Below are positions 40,892 to 53,040 of a stretch of 64,000 bases of DNA, piece after piece. A program made the position numbers and the translations under genes. How positions within the stretch are numbered: the stretch's first letter is position 1; each line of letters begins with the position of its first letter. The stretch comes from Phyllostachys edulis (lineage: Eukaryota; Streptophyta; Magnoliopsida; Poales; Poaceae): contig CM070546.1 of NCBI GenBank assembly GCA_036346405.1, positions 101,996,826 to 102,060,825 of the forward strand, in the 5' to 3' direction. The notes under the pieces are model-generated. The model worked only from the letters and a program-made list of their open reading frames with translations, had not been told where the DNA came from and made no database searches.

Positions 40892-41229
40892 TAAAGAGCC
40901 ACGCACCTCAAGCCGCACTCGACCGAGGCAAAGGTAAGCGCCCGATCGAAAAAGCGATAAGCCTAGGTGGTGTCCTTTCCATAAAAAATAAGGACATGAC
41001 CTTCATAATCGCCGGTCTTCCAGCGTAAAGCTCGATGACTACTACAACGGCAAAGGACCACTTCCCACTCTCGAGCAGGTAGGACAAACGAGTGGTCATA
41101 AGTCGTCAGACGACGATGAGGAGATGCCGTTTCAGGATCCGCAACATACCGTCGAGCACATCTACGAGGATCATCGACATCTGAATCAAAGCGACGACTT
41201 AAAGTCACGAACATGAGGTAAACTCCATA

Positions 41230-41905
41230 GATCCTCCTCTCGTCAATAAATTACGAAGTGGTGGAAGTCACCATCTCCTTTGAGAAGGGTGACTGCCCGA
41301 TTCCTTCGACTCGACAAGGTCGGTATCCGATTGTGCTCGAACCCACCATTAACAATTGTCGGGTCAATCAAGTTTTGGTTGATGGTGGCAGCTCGTTAAA
41401 CATCTTGTTTACGAGTGCCCTAGACAGATGCAAGTACCGGGACTAAGGTAAGACCGTGCGATACTCTTTTCATGGGATCGTACCGGGGTCTTCAGCCAAA
41501 CCTATTGGCTAAGTTTCTCTTCCTTTAACATTTGGTTCACCAAGTAATTTCAGGACAGAGAAAATCTCCTTTGATGTGGTCGATTTCGATACGACATATA
41601 ACGCCATACTCAGACGACCAACTTTGGCAAAATTCTTAATGGCTACTCATTACGGGTATCAATGTATTAAGATGCCAGGTCCCAAAGGAGTAATCACAAT
41701 TCATTGTGACAAGAAGATGGCGCATACCTGCGACCGTCGATCCCTCGAGATGGTTGGACATATATCAACTCGAGAAGAAAGTCGACCGACTAGCAAGTCG
41801 AAGCCTAAAAAGCCGCACCAAAGCGAGCGACAAGGTCCAAGAGGTTCCTTTGGGCGCAGGGAGCCCTCGAAGGCTCGCATCGGGGATACTTCCGACCCCA
41901 AGTAG
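41230..41905 (+). pseudogene. Retroviral-type aspartic protease region
   Basis: A frame at 41258-41446 contains RYPIVLEP and the catalytic-site-like VLVDGGSSLNILF (D-G-G in place of the more usual D-S/T-G, a common variant in plant gypsy proteins). The downstream frame 41576-41905 has YNAILRRPTLAKF and a Lys-rich linker. A stop at 41444 and a shift separate the two. It would release Gag and Pol proteins in an active element. Confidence 0.75.
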
Positions 41906-42038
41906 GAAGGCGCCCTCATCACCTTCCTCGAGCTAACGCAGATGTCTTAGCGTGGCAAGCATCCGACATGCCCGAGTCCCCAGGAGGTGATCGAGCCTGA
42001 GCTAGCTTCTACCGACAAAGCACCGTAAAACAAAAATT

Positions 42039-42660
42039 ATGGAGATTTGCCCCGATCGGCGAGATGCTATTAAATCAGAATTGGATAAGCTACTTAAAGC
42101 AGACTTTATAAGAGAAGTCAACCACCTAGATTGGTTGGCTAATCCTGTAATGGTTAGGAAGTCAAACGGCAAATGGCGTATGTGCGTAGACTTCACTGAT
42201 CTTAATAAAGCTTGTCCAAAAGATGATTTTCCTTTACCTCGCATCGATCAGTTGGTTGATTCTACTGCAGGTTGTGAAATGTTAAGTTTTTTAGATGCAT
42301 ATTCTGGATACCACCAGATCAATATGTGTCTAGACGATGAAAAAAAGACCGCGTTTATTACACCATTTGGTATATTTTGCTATGTCAAAATGCCATTTGG
42401 TCTAAAAAATGCCGGCGCTTCTTTTAAACGCTTGATGCAATCGACTTTCTCATCTCAACTAGGCCGAAACCTAGAGGCTTATGTTGATGATCTAGTCGTT
42501 AAAAGCATGAAGAGACTTAATCATATCACTGACCTACAAGAAACATTCGACAACCTCAGAAAACATCGCTAAAACTCAATCACGAGAAGTGTGTGTTCGG
42601 AATCTCTTCAAGAAAATTGCTTGGATTCCTAGTATCTATCTGGAAATCAAAGCAAATCTG
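42039..42660 (+). pseudogene. Reverse transcriptase domain of the gypsy element
   Basis: The 177-codon frame shows RT motifs in order: KSNGKWRMCVDFTDLNKAC, FLDAYSGYHQI, FITPFGIFCYVKMPFGLKNA and the active-site box YVDD near 42482-42493. The upstream part is in another frame, and the thumb region after 42572 is broken. The wording is typical of plant Tat-lineage elements. It is the best-preserved part of pol. Confidence 0.9.
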
Positions 42661-43299
42661 AAAAGATAAAGGCCATTCTCCAAATCGCCCTCCAACCACA
42701 AGGAAAGAAGTCCGAGAAACTCACGGGGTGCATGGCGGCTTTAAGTCGTTCATCATACGACTAGGAGAAAAGGACTACCTTTCTTTAAACTTCTAAGGAA
42801 ACACACAATGTTTTGAGTGGTCGACGAGAGGAACGCCTGCCTTTGAGGATGTCAAGAGGTATCTTCGAGTGCTCCTATTACGGTTTCTCCGAGGCGGAAG
42901 AAACGCTCTTAATTTACCTAGCCGCCACGCCATAGGCGATGAAGCGCAATCTTGATCGTAGAATGTGAAAACGCATAACGGCGGTTTACTACATAAGTGA
43001 AGTTTTACGGGCCTAGGAGCGTTACCCTTAGGTCCAAAAGCTTCTATATGCCCTCCTCATGTCTTCGAGAAAACTACGACATTATTTTCAAAGCACAAAA
43101 TAGTTTGTCGTTTGAGTTTCCCTTGGGAGCGATCCTCCGAGAATAGGGAAGCAATGGGGCGCATGGCAAAATGGTCGGTCGAACTTGGGGAGTTCGACAT
43201 CCATTCGTGTCTGAACGGCCGTTAAATCCTAGATCTTGGCGGACTTTGTCGCCAAATGGACAAATTTGAACTGTTCAGGATCCCCATCTGATTCCCGAA

Positions 43300-43620
43300 C
43301 GATGGGCGATGTACTTTGACGGTCACTTACTTTAAGTGGCTCGAAATTTGGTCAGGTGGTCTGGTATCTCCTAGGAGAGACCTTAAAGTATGCCATACAA
43401 TTAAACTTTCAAGCCACTAACAACGTGGCGAGAATCTGAGGTTTGCTAGGCGGCATACGAGCTGCGGCGCGCTCGATTCGCCGACTACTCGTGAGAGGAG
43501 ACTCTCAACTAGTCGTGAATCAAGTCGGAAAGAGTACCAGTGCTCTAACTCGACAATGTCTCGTACTTATCGGAAGTCGTAAGCTAGAAAAGCATTTTTA
43601 GGTTTGAGGCATAATTCATC
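43300..43620 (+). pseudogene. RNase H-like region of the gypsy element
   Basis: Broken frames contain MYFDGH (usual MYFDGS) near 43310 and LLVRGDSQLVVNQVG near 43485-43530, the first and third acidic segments of the RNase H fold. Stops lie between them. It sits between RT and integrase, as expected. Confidence 0.65.
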
Positions 43621-44129
43621 CTCGAAAGGATAATTTTCTCATGAACCGACTTGCTCGAATAGCTTCTTCCCGATCTGTAGTACCAAAATGAGTCTTCTTA
43701 GAACAACTCGAGCCGCCCCAGTCAGCGAACCAGAGACACCTCCTATTGAGACGACATCTCTAGAATATGAGGATACCGGATGGCTCCCATCTATGAGTAT
43801 CTTGAAGGGTTCCGTGCCGGAGAGCGATCCCGAGGCGGATCGCTTATCCCAAAAGCCAAAATGTATACTTTGGTTGAAGGAGTCCTCTATAAACGAGGTA
43901 CTCAAGGGGTGCTCATGTGATGCATTCCGCAGAGCGAAGGATTAATACTCCTTCACGACATACTGCGGTGGCATCTGTGGAAATCATGCTTCCTCTGAGA
44001 ATCTTTGGTCGGTAAGGCCTTTTGACAAGGTTTTCTTGGCCAACACCATATGATGCTAAAGAGTTGGTTAAAAGTGTATCTAATGCCAATTTCATGGCAG
44101 GCAAATACACCAACTAGCTCAAGCATTAC

Positions 44130-45002
44130 AAACGATACCTCTGTCTTGGCCTTTTGCGACCTGGGGTCTCGATATCCTAGGACCGTTTCCCAAGGCTCCA
44201 GGAGGTTTCGAGTTCCTTTTTGTGGCTATTGATAGATTCACAAAATGGATCGAAGCCGAACTCATAATCGGATAACAATGGAAGCGACAAAAGGTTCATG
44301 ATGATATGCGTAATTACTCGATTTGGAGTACCGAGTCAAATAATTACATATGACGGTAAGCAATTTTTGAGCGCAAAATTTCAGGAATTTTACGACGAGT
44401 TGGGTACCAAGTTATGTTATGCTTCTGCGGCCCATCCCCAAAGCAATGGGGCGTTCGAATGTCTTGACGGCCAAATAATGCGAGGAATTAAAACCAAAGT
44501 CTTCGACTAGCTCATCAAGCGCTTGAGGGCTTGGGTACAAGAATTACCCTCCGTATTATGGGCGATTAGACAACTACTAGTCGGACTCTGGTGAAACACC
44601 ATTTTTTTGGTCTTGAGTCGAAGCCATGCTTCCTCCTAACTAAAGATCTGGTCAACACGAGTCGAAACTTTCAATGACTCCAACCAGGAACAACTTCGAG
44701 CGGATGACATTAACCTACTCGAAGAAAGGAGAAACCAGGCCTTAATCCGTTTAGCAGTCTACCAACAAGCCCTGCGCAGATACTACGATCGTAAGGTCCA
44801 ACCTCGCAGCCTTGCTGTAGGTGACTTGGTATTGAGGCTCTGCCAATCCAAGTCTAATCGGAACAAACTTTCTCCCAAGTGGGAAGGTCCTTACACAGTG
44901 GTCGAAGTTACTCGGCCAGGGTCAGTACGATTGGCAATGGAAGACGGCCAGGTTCTCTCGAATTCTTGGAACATCGACCAGTTACGCAAGTTTTATGTGT
45001 AA
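44130..45002 (+). pseudogene. Integrase region of the gypsy element
   Basis: The catalytic core is visible as FLFVAIDRFTKW-like wording in split frames (44150-44260), then ITRFGVPSQIITYDGKQF and AAHPQSNGAFECLDG at 44298-44510 (core Asp at YDGKQF; ECLDG where EVTNR-type wording with a conserved Glu is usual). The C-terminal part with VGDLVLRL and KLSPKWEGPYTVVEV runs to the stop near 45002. Several frameshifts are present. Confidence 0.8.
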
Positions 45003-45956
45003 CCAACCATTCAGACAATAAAGACTCAGGTTCTTTCTACCTCTATTGTCTTACTTTTGAGTAGTGCTTTCATAATCTTTCGACTACATTCCAAACACCC
45101 GCTTTTTACCTTTGGTGAAAGGTAGGTAACATCACCTAGTAGAAGCCTCTCCTCTCTGCACGTGGTCCTGCCCACTAGAAGGAACTTCCTAGTGTCGACT
45201 TGTTACTCACTTTTGTTGTCAATACAAAGAGCTCGGGTTCTATTTGGTCGAAATATTTTTAAAGCCAGCTCTTTTCACCTTAGTTTATTTCTTCAATTAT
45301 TTTGAAAAATAATCTAGCAGAGTGCACTTTCTTAGATTTATTCAACCACCTTTGGTGTACTCGATCCGTCTCAACTGGTCGGAGGAAGAAACACATCTAG
45401 TCGAAGTCTTTCCTCTCTACACGTGGTCCTACCAACTAGAAGGAACTTCCTAGCATTGTTCAGTTTCCTACTTTTGCTACCAGGACAGACTTATCAAGTC
45501 CACCAAGGAAGGGTGAACGAATTTTTTGAAGTCCTCTAGACGTTTGCTTAACTCAAGTTGCCGCTCTCGATTTGATTAAGCTGGTCGGAGATGGTAACAT
45601 CACCTAGTCGAAGACTTTCCTCTCTGCACATGGTCCTGCCCACTAGAAGGAACTTCCTAGTGTCGATTCGTTCCCACTTTTTCGACCAGTGCATGACAAT
45701 CGTAACAAAAAACTACGAGTTAATCAAACCTCTCTGTTTTTAGAAACCCTTTTTAACACTATTTACTTTGTTTGTCTAAACAAATTAAGCAAATAGTCGG
45801 GGCTAGGATAAAGTTATTAATTTGACTTCAATTCTTAGTCTTTCTTTCGTTAATTATCTTTTGAGTTACTAACTACTCGACAAGATGATTTGCAGGAAAC
45901 AAGATGGATTATATAATACATCAACAAAAGCTTATTTTTCACAAGTTTTTTACAAA

Positions 45957-48900
45957 CTACTCTGAAGAGGGAGAGCCCAGTCGCATCTCCTCCGGGACCT
46001 TCCTGCCAACTGGTTGCATTTCTTCCATAAGATGACTTGCTTCTGCCTCAGGGCAGCCGAAGTCAACTTCAATTGGCTGTGCATTAAGGTTGGGGTCACG
46101 AGCTTTAAGTTTTGCCAATGCATAGCTTATTGCACCTTCAACCGCCTCCTTGATTGATTCAAATTTTGGTTGGCCTTGAGTGGTCACCAGCCTTGCAAAG
46201 TCCCGACTTGTTCCCCAATAGTACTTATGTGAGCAAATATTGTATCATCTTGAGGAGTTTTTCCTCACTACATAGCTCACCAAGTATATTGTTCAGGAGC
46301 ATGATGTTGTCTTGAAGATTAATCTTCATCGACTTCATCTCCTGTTGGTTACGGGTCGAAGCCTCGCGGAGTTGTTTGTTTTCGACCACTTGCTCTGAAA
46401 AGAATAAGACTGGTCAAACAAAAATAAACTCCTAGAGGAGGAAAAAACAAAAATAATCACAGGTAAAAGCATTCCTTACCTACTAGTCGAGAATCTAACT
46501 TCTTGATTTCTTCATTATGGGAAGCAATGATCTCAGCATGCCGCTCCTCCCATAATTTGATGTCTCTTGCATTTTCTTTAGCAATGCGGACAGTCTGGTC
46601 AAGGATTAGAGTTTTTTTTTCCTGATCCCTAGTTTCGAGTCTTCCCAATTCAAGCTCAATTTCTAAGAAAGAAATGGGAGTTAGAAAAGGAAAAGAACTC
46701 GTAAAGGACTACTGGTAAAGAATTGCTTACCTGCTCGTCGAGATTTTAGCCTCTCAATTTCTTGATCTTTATCTTTGGCTATACGAGAAATCTCGTGAAC
46801 AACCAAAGTTTTATCTTTGACTTTATTTTGAAGCTTTCTCATGTCGTCTTCTTTTTCTGAAAAGAAGCAAGAGTTAGGTAAAGATCAACAACATAAGCGA
46901 TCTTATGTTCAAGACTTCATCGCTTAGTTCTTCCTGCATTTTTACAGCTTGAGTTAGCCTCTTGAAGCTTCTTCAAGAGGTCTCCTACCTTTTCCCTAGT
47001 TTTCTCGACTCCTCTTTTTCATAATCGAGTGAGTCGGCCAGGGTCTTTTTCGTTGCTATTTAACCTGTAAAGGTTAAAAGTAGACATGAACACTATTTAA
47101 CTAGTCATAAGTCTTTCTACGACTAGCATCTAGTCGTAAGTTTTTCCACGACAAGCCTCATAGGCACTGTATAAGTAGTCAAACTCTAAAACGACTACGA
47201 ATAACAGTGAGTTACCACCTCTCTGCCTGTTCACAGAGTTCCGCTTTGTCCTGTCGTAGCTCTATGAGTTGTCGGTGATATTCACCAACAGTGGCAATTT
47301 GTTCTAGAGCTTTCTACAAAAAGAAAGACAGTGAGAAGCAAGGGAAGACCATGTATATAAGTACCCTTAAATACTTACATTCATGGTCGACCGAGCAAAC
47401 ATTGAGTAAACCAACGCTGGACTCTTCAGCTCGTCTATCTTCGCGACTTGATCCCACCAAACCTTCTCAAGACGCTCATTGTCAAAAGTTTCCTCTCTAT
47501 TGGGAATATCTTTGGGATGAGGGACTCGGTCGCGAGATCTAAAAGTCAAAACCCTACGATGGAAGCAGCCCAAAGAAATCGGCCTGAAGTTGAAATATTC
47601 CTCGTCTTCGATTCTCAGAATCGCAGCTTTTTGGGTATCGGAGGAATGTCTTCAACGACTTCCTTTCCAAAGACGGTGGTCGGTACATCACCACCTTGGC
47701 CGAGGCTTCTATAGTCCTCTCTTTGTCTCCACGACCACCTCGGGGTTGTATCTACTACCTCGATGGTAGTAGCTACTACCTCGATGGTTGTGGTAACCAC
47801 TTCAGAGCCATGACTTCCTCCACTACCCGGCTATGGATGATCCTTCGATCACTTCATTGTCATCTCTCCAACCGCTGGAGAGGCGGCAATGAGCTTCTCG
47901 ATATAAGCATCCTCGGGGGCTGGAGGAGTCGGGCTAAAATCAACAAAAGGAAAGCAAGTCAAGTTGTGAAAAGCGAAAGGTAAATGCTGTTCTTACACTT
48001 TAGTTTGTTTCACATACCTTTGCACCCTGGACCTAACTAGGAACTTAGGAGTTATCTTCCCGACGGAAGATTTCTTCGACTTCTTTTCTACGACCACGTC
48101 TGGTCGGAGTTCAAGTTGAAGAATGGGCTCAGCCACGACCACGTCTGGTCGTGGATCTTGAATAGGAACCATCTCTCTGGTTTCTTGACTTTTCGGATGG
48201 CCGAGATCAGTCTCGACCACTCCAAGAGCAGCGCTACCCTCAACTATAGGCTCTGCTGGATCACCATTGTCCTTCACAAAAGACATAAAGTCCTTCCAGT
48301 TCTCCTTTTCTAGTTGCTTGACAAAACTAAGAGTGGCAGAAACTACGAAAGTTTTCTTGTCATAATAAAAGGGTACCTTGGCCTTGCGGGCTTTGCACCT
48401 AAGAGGTTCTTCAGCCTCCTCAGCTTCAAATTTTCTTCAACCTCGAACCTGCTGCGGTAGTCCGCCACAAACTTTGCAGAGGATCTAGTCGAAATAAAAG
48501 TACTCGAGCTTGCTCCTCCCTTGTCGGCGACTTTTGTGAGTCAACGCTTCTTAGTCAGAGGAGCTGAGCCTTTGTCCGTTGTCATCCCTGCACCGATGGT
48601 TATCAGTTCGACCTCTTCGTCGTCCTGACGGTTTTCCATACCTACTTTCTGTAAAGAAAAACAAAAAAAAGAAGAATCACTGACCGGTCGTAAGATTTTC
48701 TACGACCAGTATCCAGTCGTAAGCTTTTCTATGACATTTCCTTGATCATAAGATTTTCTATGATCACTACCTAGTCGTAAGTTTTTCTACGACATTTCTT
48801 TGATCGTAAGATTTTCTACGATCACTACCTTGTCGTAAGTTCTTTCTACAACTATGAAGTCCTAAGGATAAAATCAACTCTTGATTACCTTTAGGCGCTC

Positions 48901-49815
48901 CATCTTTTCCTCTGCGGATAAAACCGCAAGGATTTGAGGAACCGCCACTCTGAGTGGCGGAGACTTCACAAACGAAGTTTGACTCAACATCAATTTCTGC
49001 TCAGGAAAGATCTGTAAATGATAAAGATATTCATTAGACAATTTTGAAGAAGACCAAACCAAGAGCTAAGTCGAAGATTCACTTACCCTCTTCGTAGTCC
49101 CTGGTTGGGTCTTTTGGCCCCGTGTACCACCACATAGGAGGTACTCGTTTCTTCAAAGGGCTAATTCGACGTGTGATGAAATCCTTCACCACATACCATC
49201 TGGTCAGCCCCTCCTCTCTCAAGTCCTTTATGGCTCGAATATAGGGGGCAATCCGGCTGATATCCTTGGGAGTCGAATCCCATGAAGAATTCTTTTTGGC
49301 AGCCTTCCCCTCGAAAGTAAGGATGTCTTCTTGGGTGATTTTCCAGTAAAACCACCTCTTCCTCCATCCCGGCCACGAAGATTTAGTAAACATCTGAATA
49401 TACTCCCTCGACTTCAAGTCATGGAGCTTCAGACCGCAACTTCCAGCAATTCTAGATTGCCGGGCCATTCCATAATAATATTGGAAAAGCTCGAGGTCCG
49501 CAGAATTCCAAGGTACGCCTCACACAAATACACAAATACACTTAGCATAGTGATGGAATTAGGACCGAGGTTCACTAATTCCACCCCAAAGTGCTCGAGT
49601 ACGAGTGTGAGAAAGGGGTGAGCGAGCAATCGAAGGTCGCGACTCACAATATGCCCGAAGACGGGATTTGCCCAATCTTCCTCGATGGCCAATCTTGTCC
49701 GAGCCGCAATCCATTTCACAAGAACTTTCTCTGAATCTTCCCGGTGTCGACTAGGGCTTGAATTTTCATCGCATCCATCTCCGACTCAGCCCACTCAGAA
49801 ACTTTCTCGGCCATC
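45957..49815 (-). pseudogene. Antisense spliced gene inside the gypsy element (putative gypsy-type transposon protein)
   Basis: On the minus strand, a start at 49815 (MAEKVSEWAESEMDAMK) leads, after a frameshift near 49720, into RLLAHPFLTLVLEHFGVELV and VFVYLCEAYLGI. That wording belongs to the plant domain annotated as putative gypsy-type transposon (Pfam Transposase_28). A second shift near 49460 leads to SWPGWRKRWFYWKIT. A consensus donor GTAAGT follows near 49088, then an exon at about 49014-48890 (acceptor TTTACAG, donor GTAATC), then one starting 48650 (TTTACAG). Further exons encode acidic and coiled-coil segments (46648-46457) and a last exon ends at 45957. Introns contain GTCGTA hairpins. 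Function is unknown. Similar antisense genes are known from some Tat-group elements. This copy is disabled by at least two frameshifts and several stops. Confidence 0.65.
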
Positions 49816-49956
49816 TCTCTTAGAAGGGGCAGGTTTTGGATTAAGGAAGATCTTCGGAGAAGACACGATTGGGTTGGCGGCGGAGAAGACAAGAACTCGA
49901 TGAACAGTAAGAGCGATTTGGGGAAAAGTAGAAATCCAAGTTTTACCCCTGGTAAG

Positions 49957-49967
49957 TATTTATAACC
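49957..49967 (-). promoter_or_regulatory. TATA box for the antisense gene
   Basis: The minus strand reads GGTTATAAATA about 145 bp upstream of the antisense ATG at 49815. That is a suitable distance for a TATA box with a leader of about 110 nt. It lies just inside the 3' LTR, so the element carries an internal antisense promoter in addition to the LTR promoter. Confidence 0.5.
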
Positions 49968-50394
49968 GTATGCCTAGGCTGAAGGCGTGGTATTCCAAAG
50001 GTAGCCACCGCTTCGGGAACCGCTCCAACGGACAGACTCGTGGGAGTCGTTTGCGATTCTTTAACTTGTCCGTTCAAGAAAACCAGGTTCATTTTTACAC
50101 CTCAAGCAAAATTTCTTTCTTGGTCGATCTTTTTGACCAAATGAAATATTAATCGGAAAGGATTTTCTTTCGATCACCATACTACGACCACCTCGTGATC
50201 GTAGGAGTTTTTCTACGGCTATTTGATAGTCGTAAGCAACCTTCTTGACCAAGCATATTTCTGGTCAAAAGTAGTACACAAATGTCGAAGAGTTTTTCCT
50301 TCGACCACCTTTCTCTTACCCTCTCGTGGTCAGTAAGACCATCTATGACTCCTTCACCAAGTAAGTTACTTTCACTTGAAGCTGGGGGGCTAGA

Positions 50395-51193
50395 TGATGA
50401 GGATCTAATAATCCTCATTTTATCTTTTATCTATAATTCTTATTATAAGTAAATATGATGTCATGTGGTCCTTGGGTATACCCCTTAAATCTACAAAGGA
50501 GAAGCCTACTAGGTGGTCGTAAGTTCTTCTACGACCACCCCCATAGTCGTAAGTCTTGCTACGACTACCTTATGGTCGTAAGTTCTTCTACGATCACTAC
50601 CCAGTCGTAAGTTATTCCACGACTACCTCATAGTCGTAAGTCTTGCTACGACTATCTTATGGTCGTAAGTTCTTCTATGACCAGGTCAGCTACGACCACC
50701 TTATGATCAATAAAACCTACAGACGAGTGGGTCCAATTGATTATGGAATCTAAACAGTCAACATACGCTGTTATTATGCGAAATAATGACACGCAATACC
50801 CCATTATTTCTGACAAGTAATCGCTAGCGGCGTGAAGGAGTTACGTGAAGGAGTGAGGGTCTCTTCAATTTGATGAGGCGAAAAAAACAACTATTCCTTC
50901 ATGACTATATAAAGGCAACGATCGAGAGAGGAAAGGGACGAGCAATCGAGGCGTATATACACGCTATCGAGGGCTATCGGAAGACAAGTGCTATCATCTA
51001 TAATAGTCTTAGTTTTTCTCCGATTGTTCGAATACACTCAATACCATATACACAGGAGTAGGGTTGTTATTCTCTTTGGAGAAGGCCTGAACTTGTATAA
51101 AAAGACCCGTGTCAATCTCTCTGCGTGATTCCATTCTAGTAGACCCCCCGAATCAAACAATCTTTACGTAAGATCGGTTCTAAAACACCGACA
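50395..51193 (+). repeat. Right LTR of the gypsy element
   Basis: Begins TGATGAGGATCTAATAATCC and ends CACCGACA, followed by the GACCT target copy (51194-51198). It repeats the hairpin array (50514-50690) and the TATA box (about 50905). It differs from the left LTR by many substitutions and small indels, so the insertion is not very recent. Confidence 0.9.
50514..50690 (+). repeat. GTCGTA/TACGAC hairpin array in the right LTR
   Basis: Same six-unit arrangement as 38138-38310 with fewer mutations. The fourth unit reads AGTCGTAAGTTATTCCACGACTA here, where the left copy has decayed. Confidence 0.9.
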
Positions 51194-53040
51194 GACCTCC
51201 TCCTGATCACCTAGCCTCTCTGTTGGTTTTATTTTGGAGTTTCATTGAAGTTTCTTTGGATCTTATTTGAGCTCTACTTGAGTTGTTTTGATTTTCCACT
51301 ATGTAGATTGTGAAGGCACGGAGGAGCCCAAGTTCCTTGAGGAAGAAGAGGACACCCAAGCCTTTGAGCAAGGCAAGTTACACCCTTGACTATGTTGCAC
51401 CCATTACTTCAAATTACTATGTTCTGTTTCAAAGGTTTATGCATGCTTACTTACTTACTTATTTCAATACCTATCTTTAAGTTCATAGTTATGCCCAAAT
51501 CCTTTGTATGGCCAATCTTGACATTGAACCAAACATGTTGTCACCCTAGTTACAAACTGGTTAAAGGCAATAGCCTGAACCAGAACCTTTCGGAAAGGAA
51601 AAGCTTAGTTGTGCTTAGACCAAAAGTATTTGATTTTGAGAAGTTTTATCTCCATTGACCAACTTTTTTTAAAAAATGTTTTGGCCATAGCATTAGGTTG
51701 TCATGGAAGTATGAAAATGTTGCTGGGGAAGCAAGGAAAAAGGAAAATGGATTTGGTCTTGGGCGGATTGGTTTGCTTGGTTGGTGCATGTCTATGCACG
51801 GGCTCAACCCGGGTAGGGTTGAGGCCTACGGTTTTGTGGTAGCCGTCTAAGCCAGTTAAGGACCGGTCTGCGAGCCGCATCTTACTAGCCACCATCGTGC
51901 AACCGCATGTCCTGTGTGGGCGGGACCTGGCCGACTAATTTGCAAAGATCCATCGTGGTTGATCCTGTTGGTGTGGTGGGTAGTCATGTTATGACCTTCG
52001 TAGTCCCACCTAGCGCAAGAGGGGGCCTGAACCCTGCGGATGGGTAATCCAAAGGGGGTGAAACCTTAGCGAGGGTGGATTGCGGTGGAGCGATGCATTG
52101 TAAAGGCCTTGTCATGTGCTCTAGACCTGTCACCAAAGGAAGTGTGAGGTGGCGTTGACGAATGCCAAACAAACTAGAGAAGACATGTCATGTGGGTAAA
52201 GCTGTACACCTCTGCAGAGTGTAAATCTATTCGAATAGCCGTGTCCACGGTCATGGACATGCTAACAAAGCCACTCAAAGTTAGCTCTTGGTTTTGTTTT
52301 TAAAAGGTTTGTGAAATTGTTTTTGGATTGCTATCCAAATGGATTTTGGGCGGGTAGCCTTGTGACAGAAGGGTATCCTTCACACTTTGTGATGAATGTT
52401 ATCCAACTGTAAAATTAAAGCTTTGCAAATGAATTTTAATTATTGTTATATGCTTTGGAACTTACTACTTGTAATTGGAAACAAACTTGGCTTTATGCAA
52501 ACTAACCATATTATGCCTTCCTTTGAGATATCCATTTATGCATGTCATTATGTTAATTGACGGGTGTAACTTGCGAGCACAGTTGTTGTGCTCATTCTTG
52601 CTTGATTAATCATTGAGCAGGAGAGGACTATGAGGAGGATGAACCGCAAGATGACTAGGCCGCGCCCTCTAGCCAATTACCTACGGTGTATTGGATGTAC
52701 ATGGTTTTGCTTCCGCTGTGTATTTTGCTTTGTTGTCGTGGCTTGTAAGCAACTTTGTAATCAACTCCCTTAGGGACTAGTTCGGATCACAGGAGGTTTA
52801 TGACTTCTCCAAGTTTCATGACCTCCTCGGGTTGGTCTCTTGACCCTCCTCAGGTTTGGTCGTGGCTTTTGGGGAAGTCCTGAGTCTCAAGACCTCCTCG
52901 AGTTAGTTCCCTGGACCTCTTGGGAGGCTTGGAAGGACTGCCCGAGAGGTCCTTTGGACCTCCTGGGAGGTTCTGGTGGACTCCTAGGGAGGTCTTGGAG
53001 GACCTCTCGGGTTAGCCCCTGGCCGGGTCGCCACAAGGGG

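Larger units (their letters stand above)
38018..51193 (+). mobile_element. Ty3/gypsy LTR retrotransposon, Tat-like lineage, degenerate
   Basis: LTRs lie at 38018-38844 and 50395-51193 with start TGAYGAGGATCTAATAATCC. The target duplication GACCT (38013-38017 and 51194-51198) fits a single insertion into the surrounding GACCTCC repeat. A primer-site-like GGCGTCGTCTCAGGGGAT follows the left LTR, and a purine tract GCTGGGGGGCTAGA precedes the right LTR. The order gag, protease, RT, RNase H, integrase places it in Ty3/gypsy. The RT wording (LNKACPKDDFPLPRIDQL) resembles the Tat group (Grande, RIRE2 and relatives). Five kb between integrase and the 3' LTR holds an antisense gene. All plus-strand frames are broken by stops and indels, so it is not autonomous. 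Confidence 0.9.
36148..53035 (+). mobile_element. Long solo LTR (about 3.7 kb) split by a nested gypsy element
   Basis: It starts TGTAACACCC and ends GGTCGCCACA and is flanked by identical AGGGG (36143-36147 and 53036-53040). Subtracting the nested element and its target copy (38018-51198) leaves 1870 + 1837 bp. The left arm holds two GACCTCC minisatellites. The right arm has the family block (CATGTGGGTAAAGCTGTACA at about 52190, CTATTCGAATAGCCGTG at about 52229) and further GACCTCC words near the end. No gag, pol or second LTR belongs to this unit, so it is a solo LTR older than the inserted element. Confidence 0.8.
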
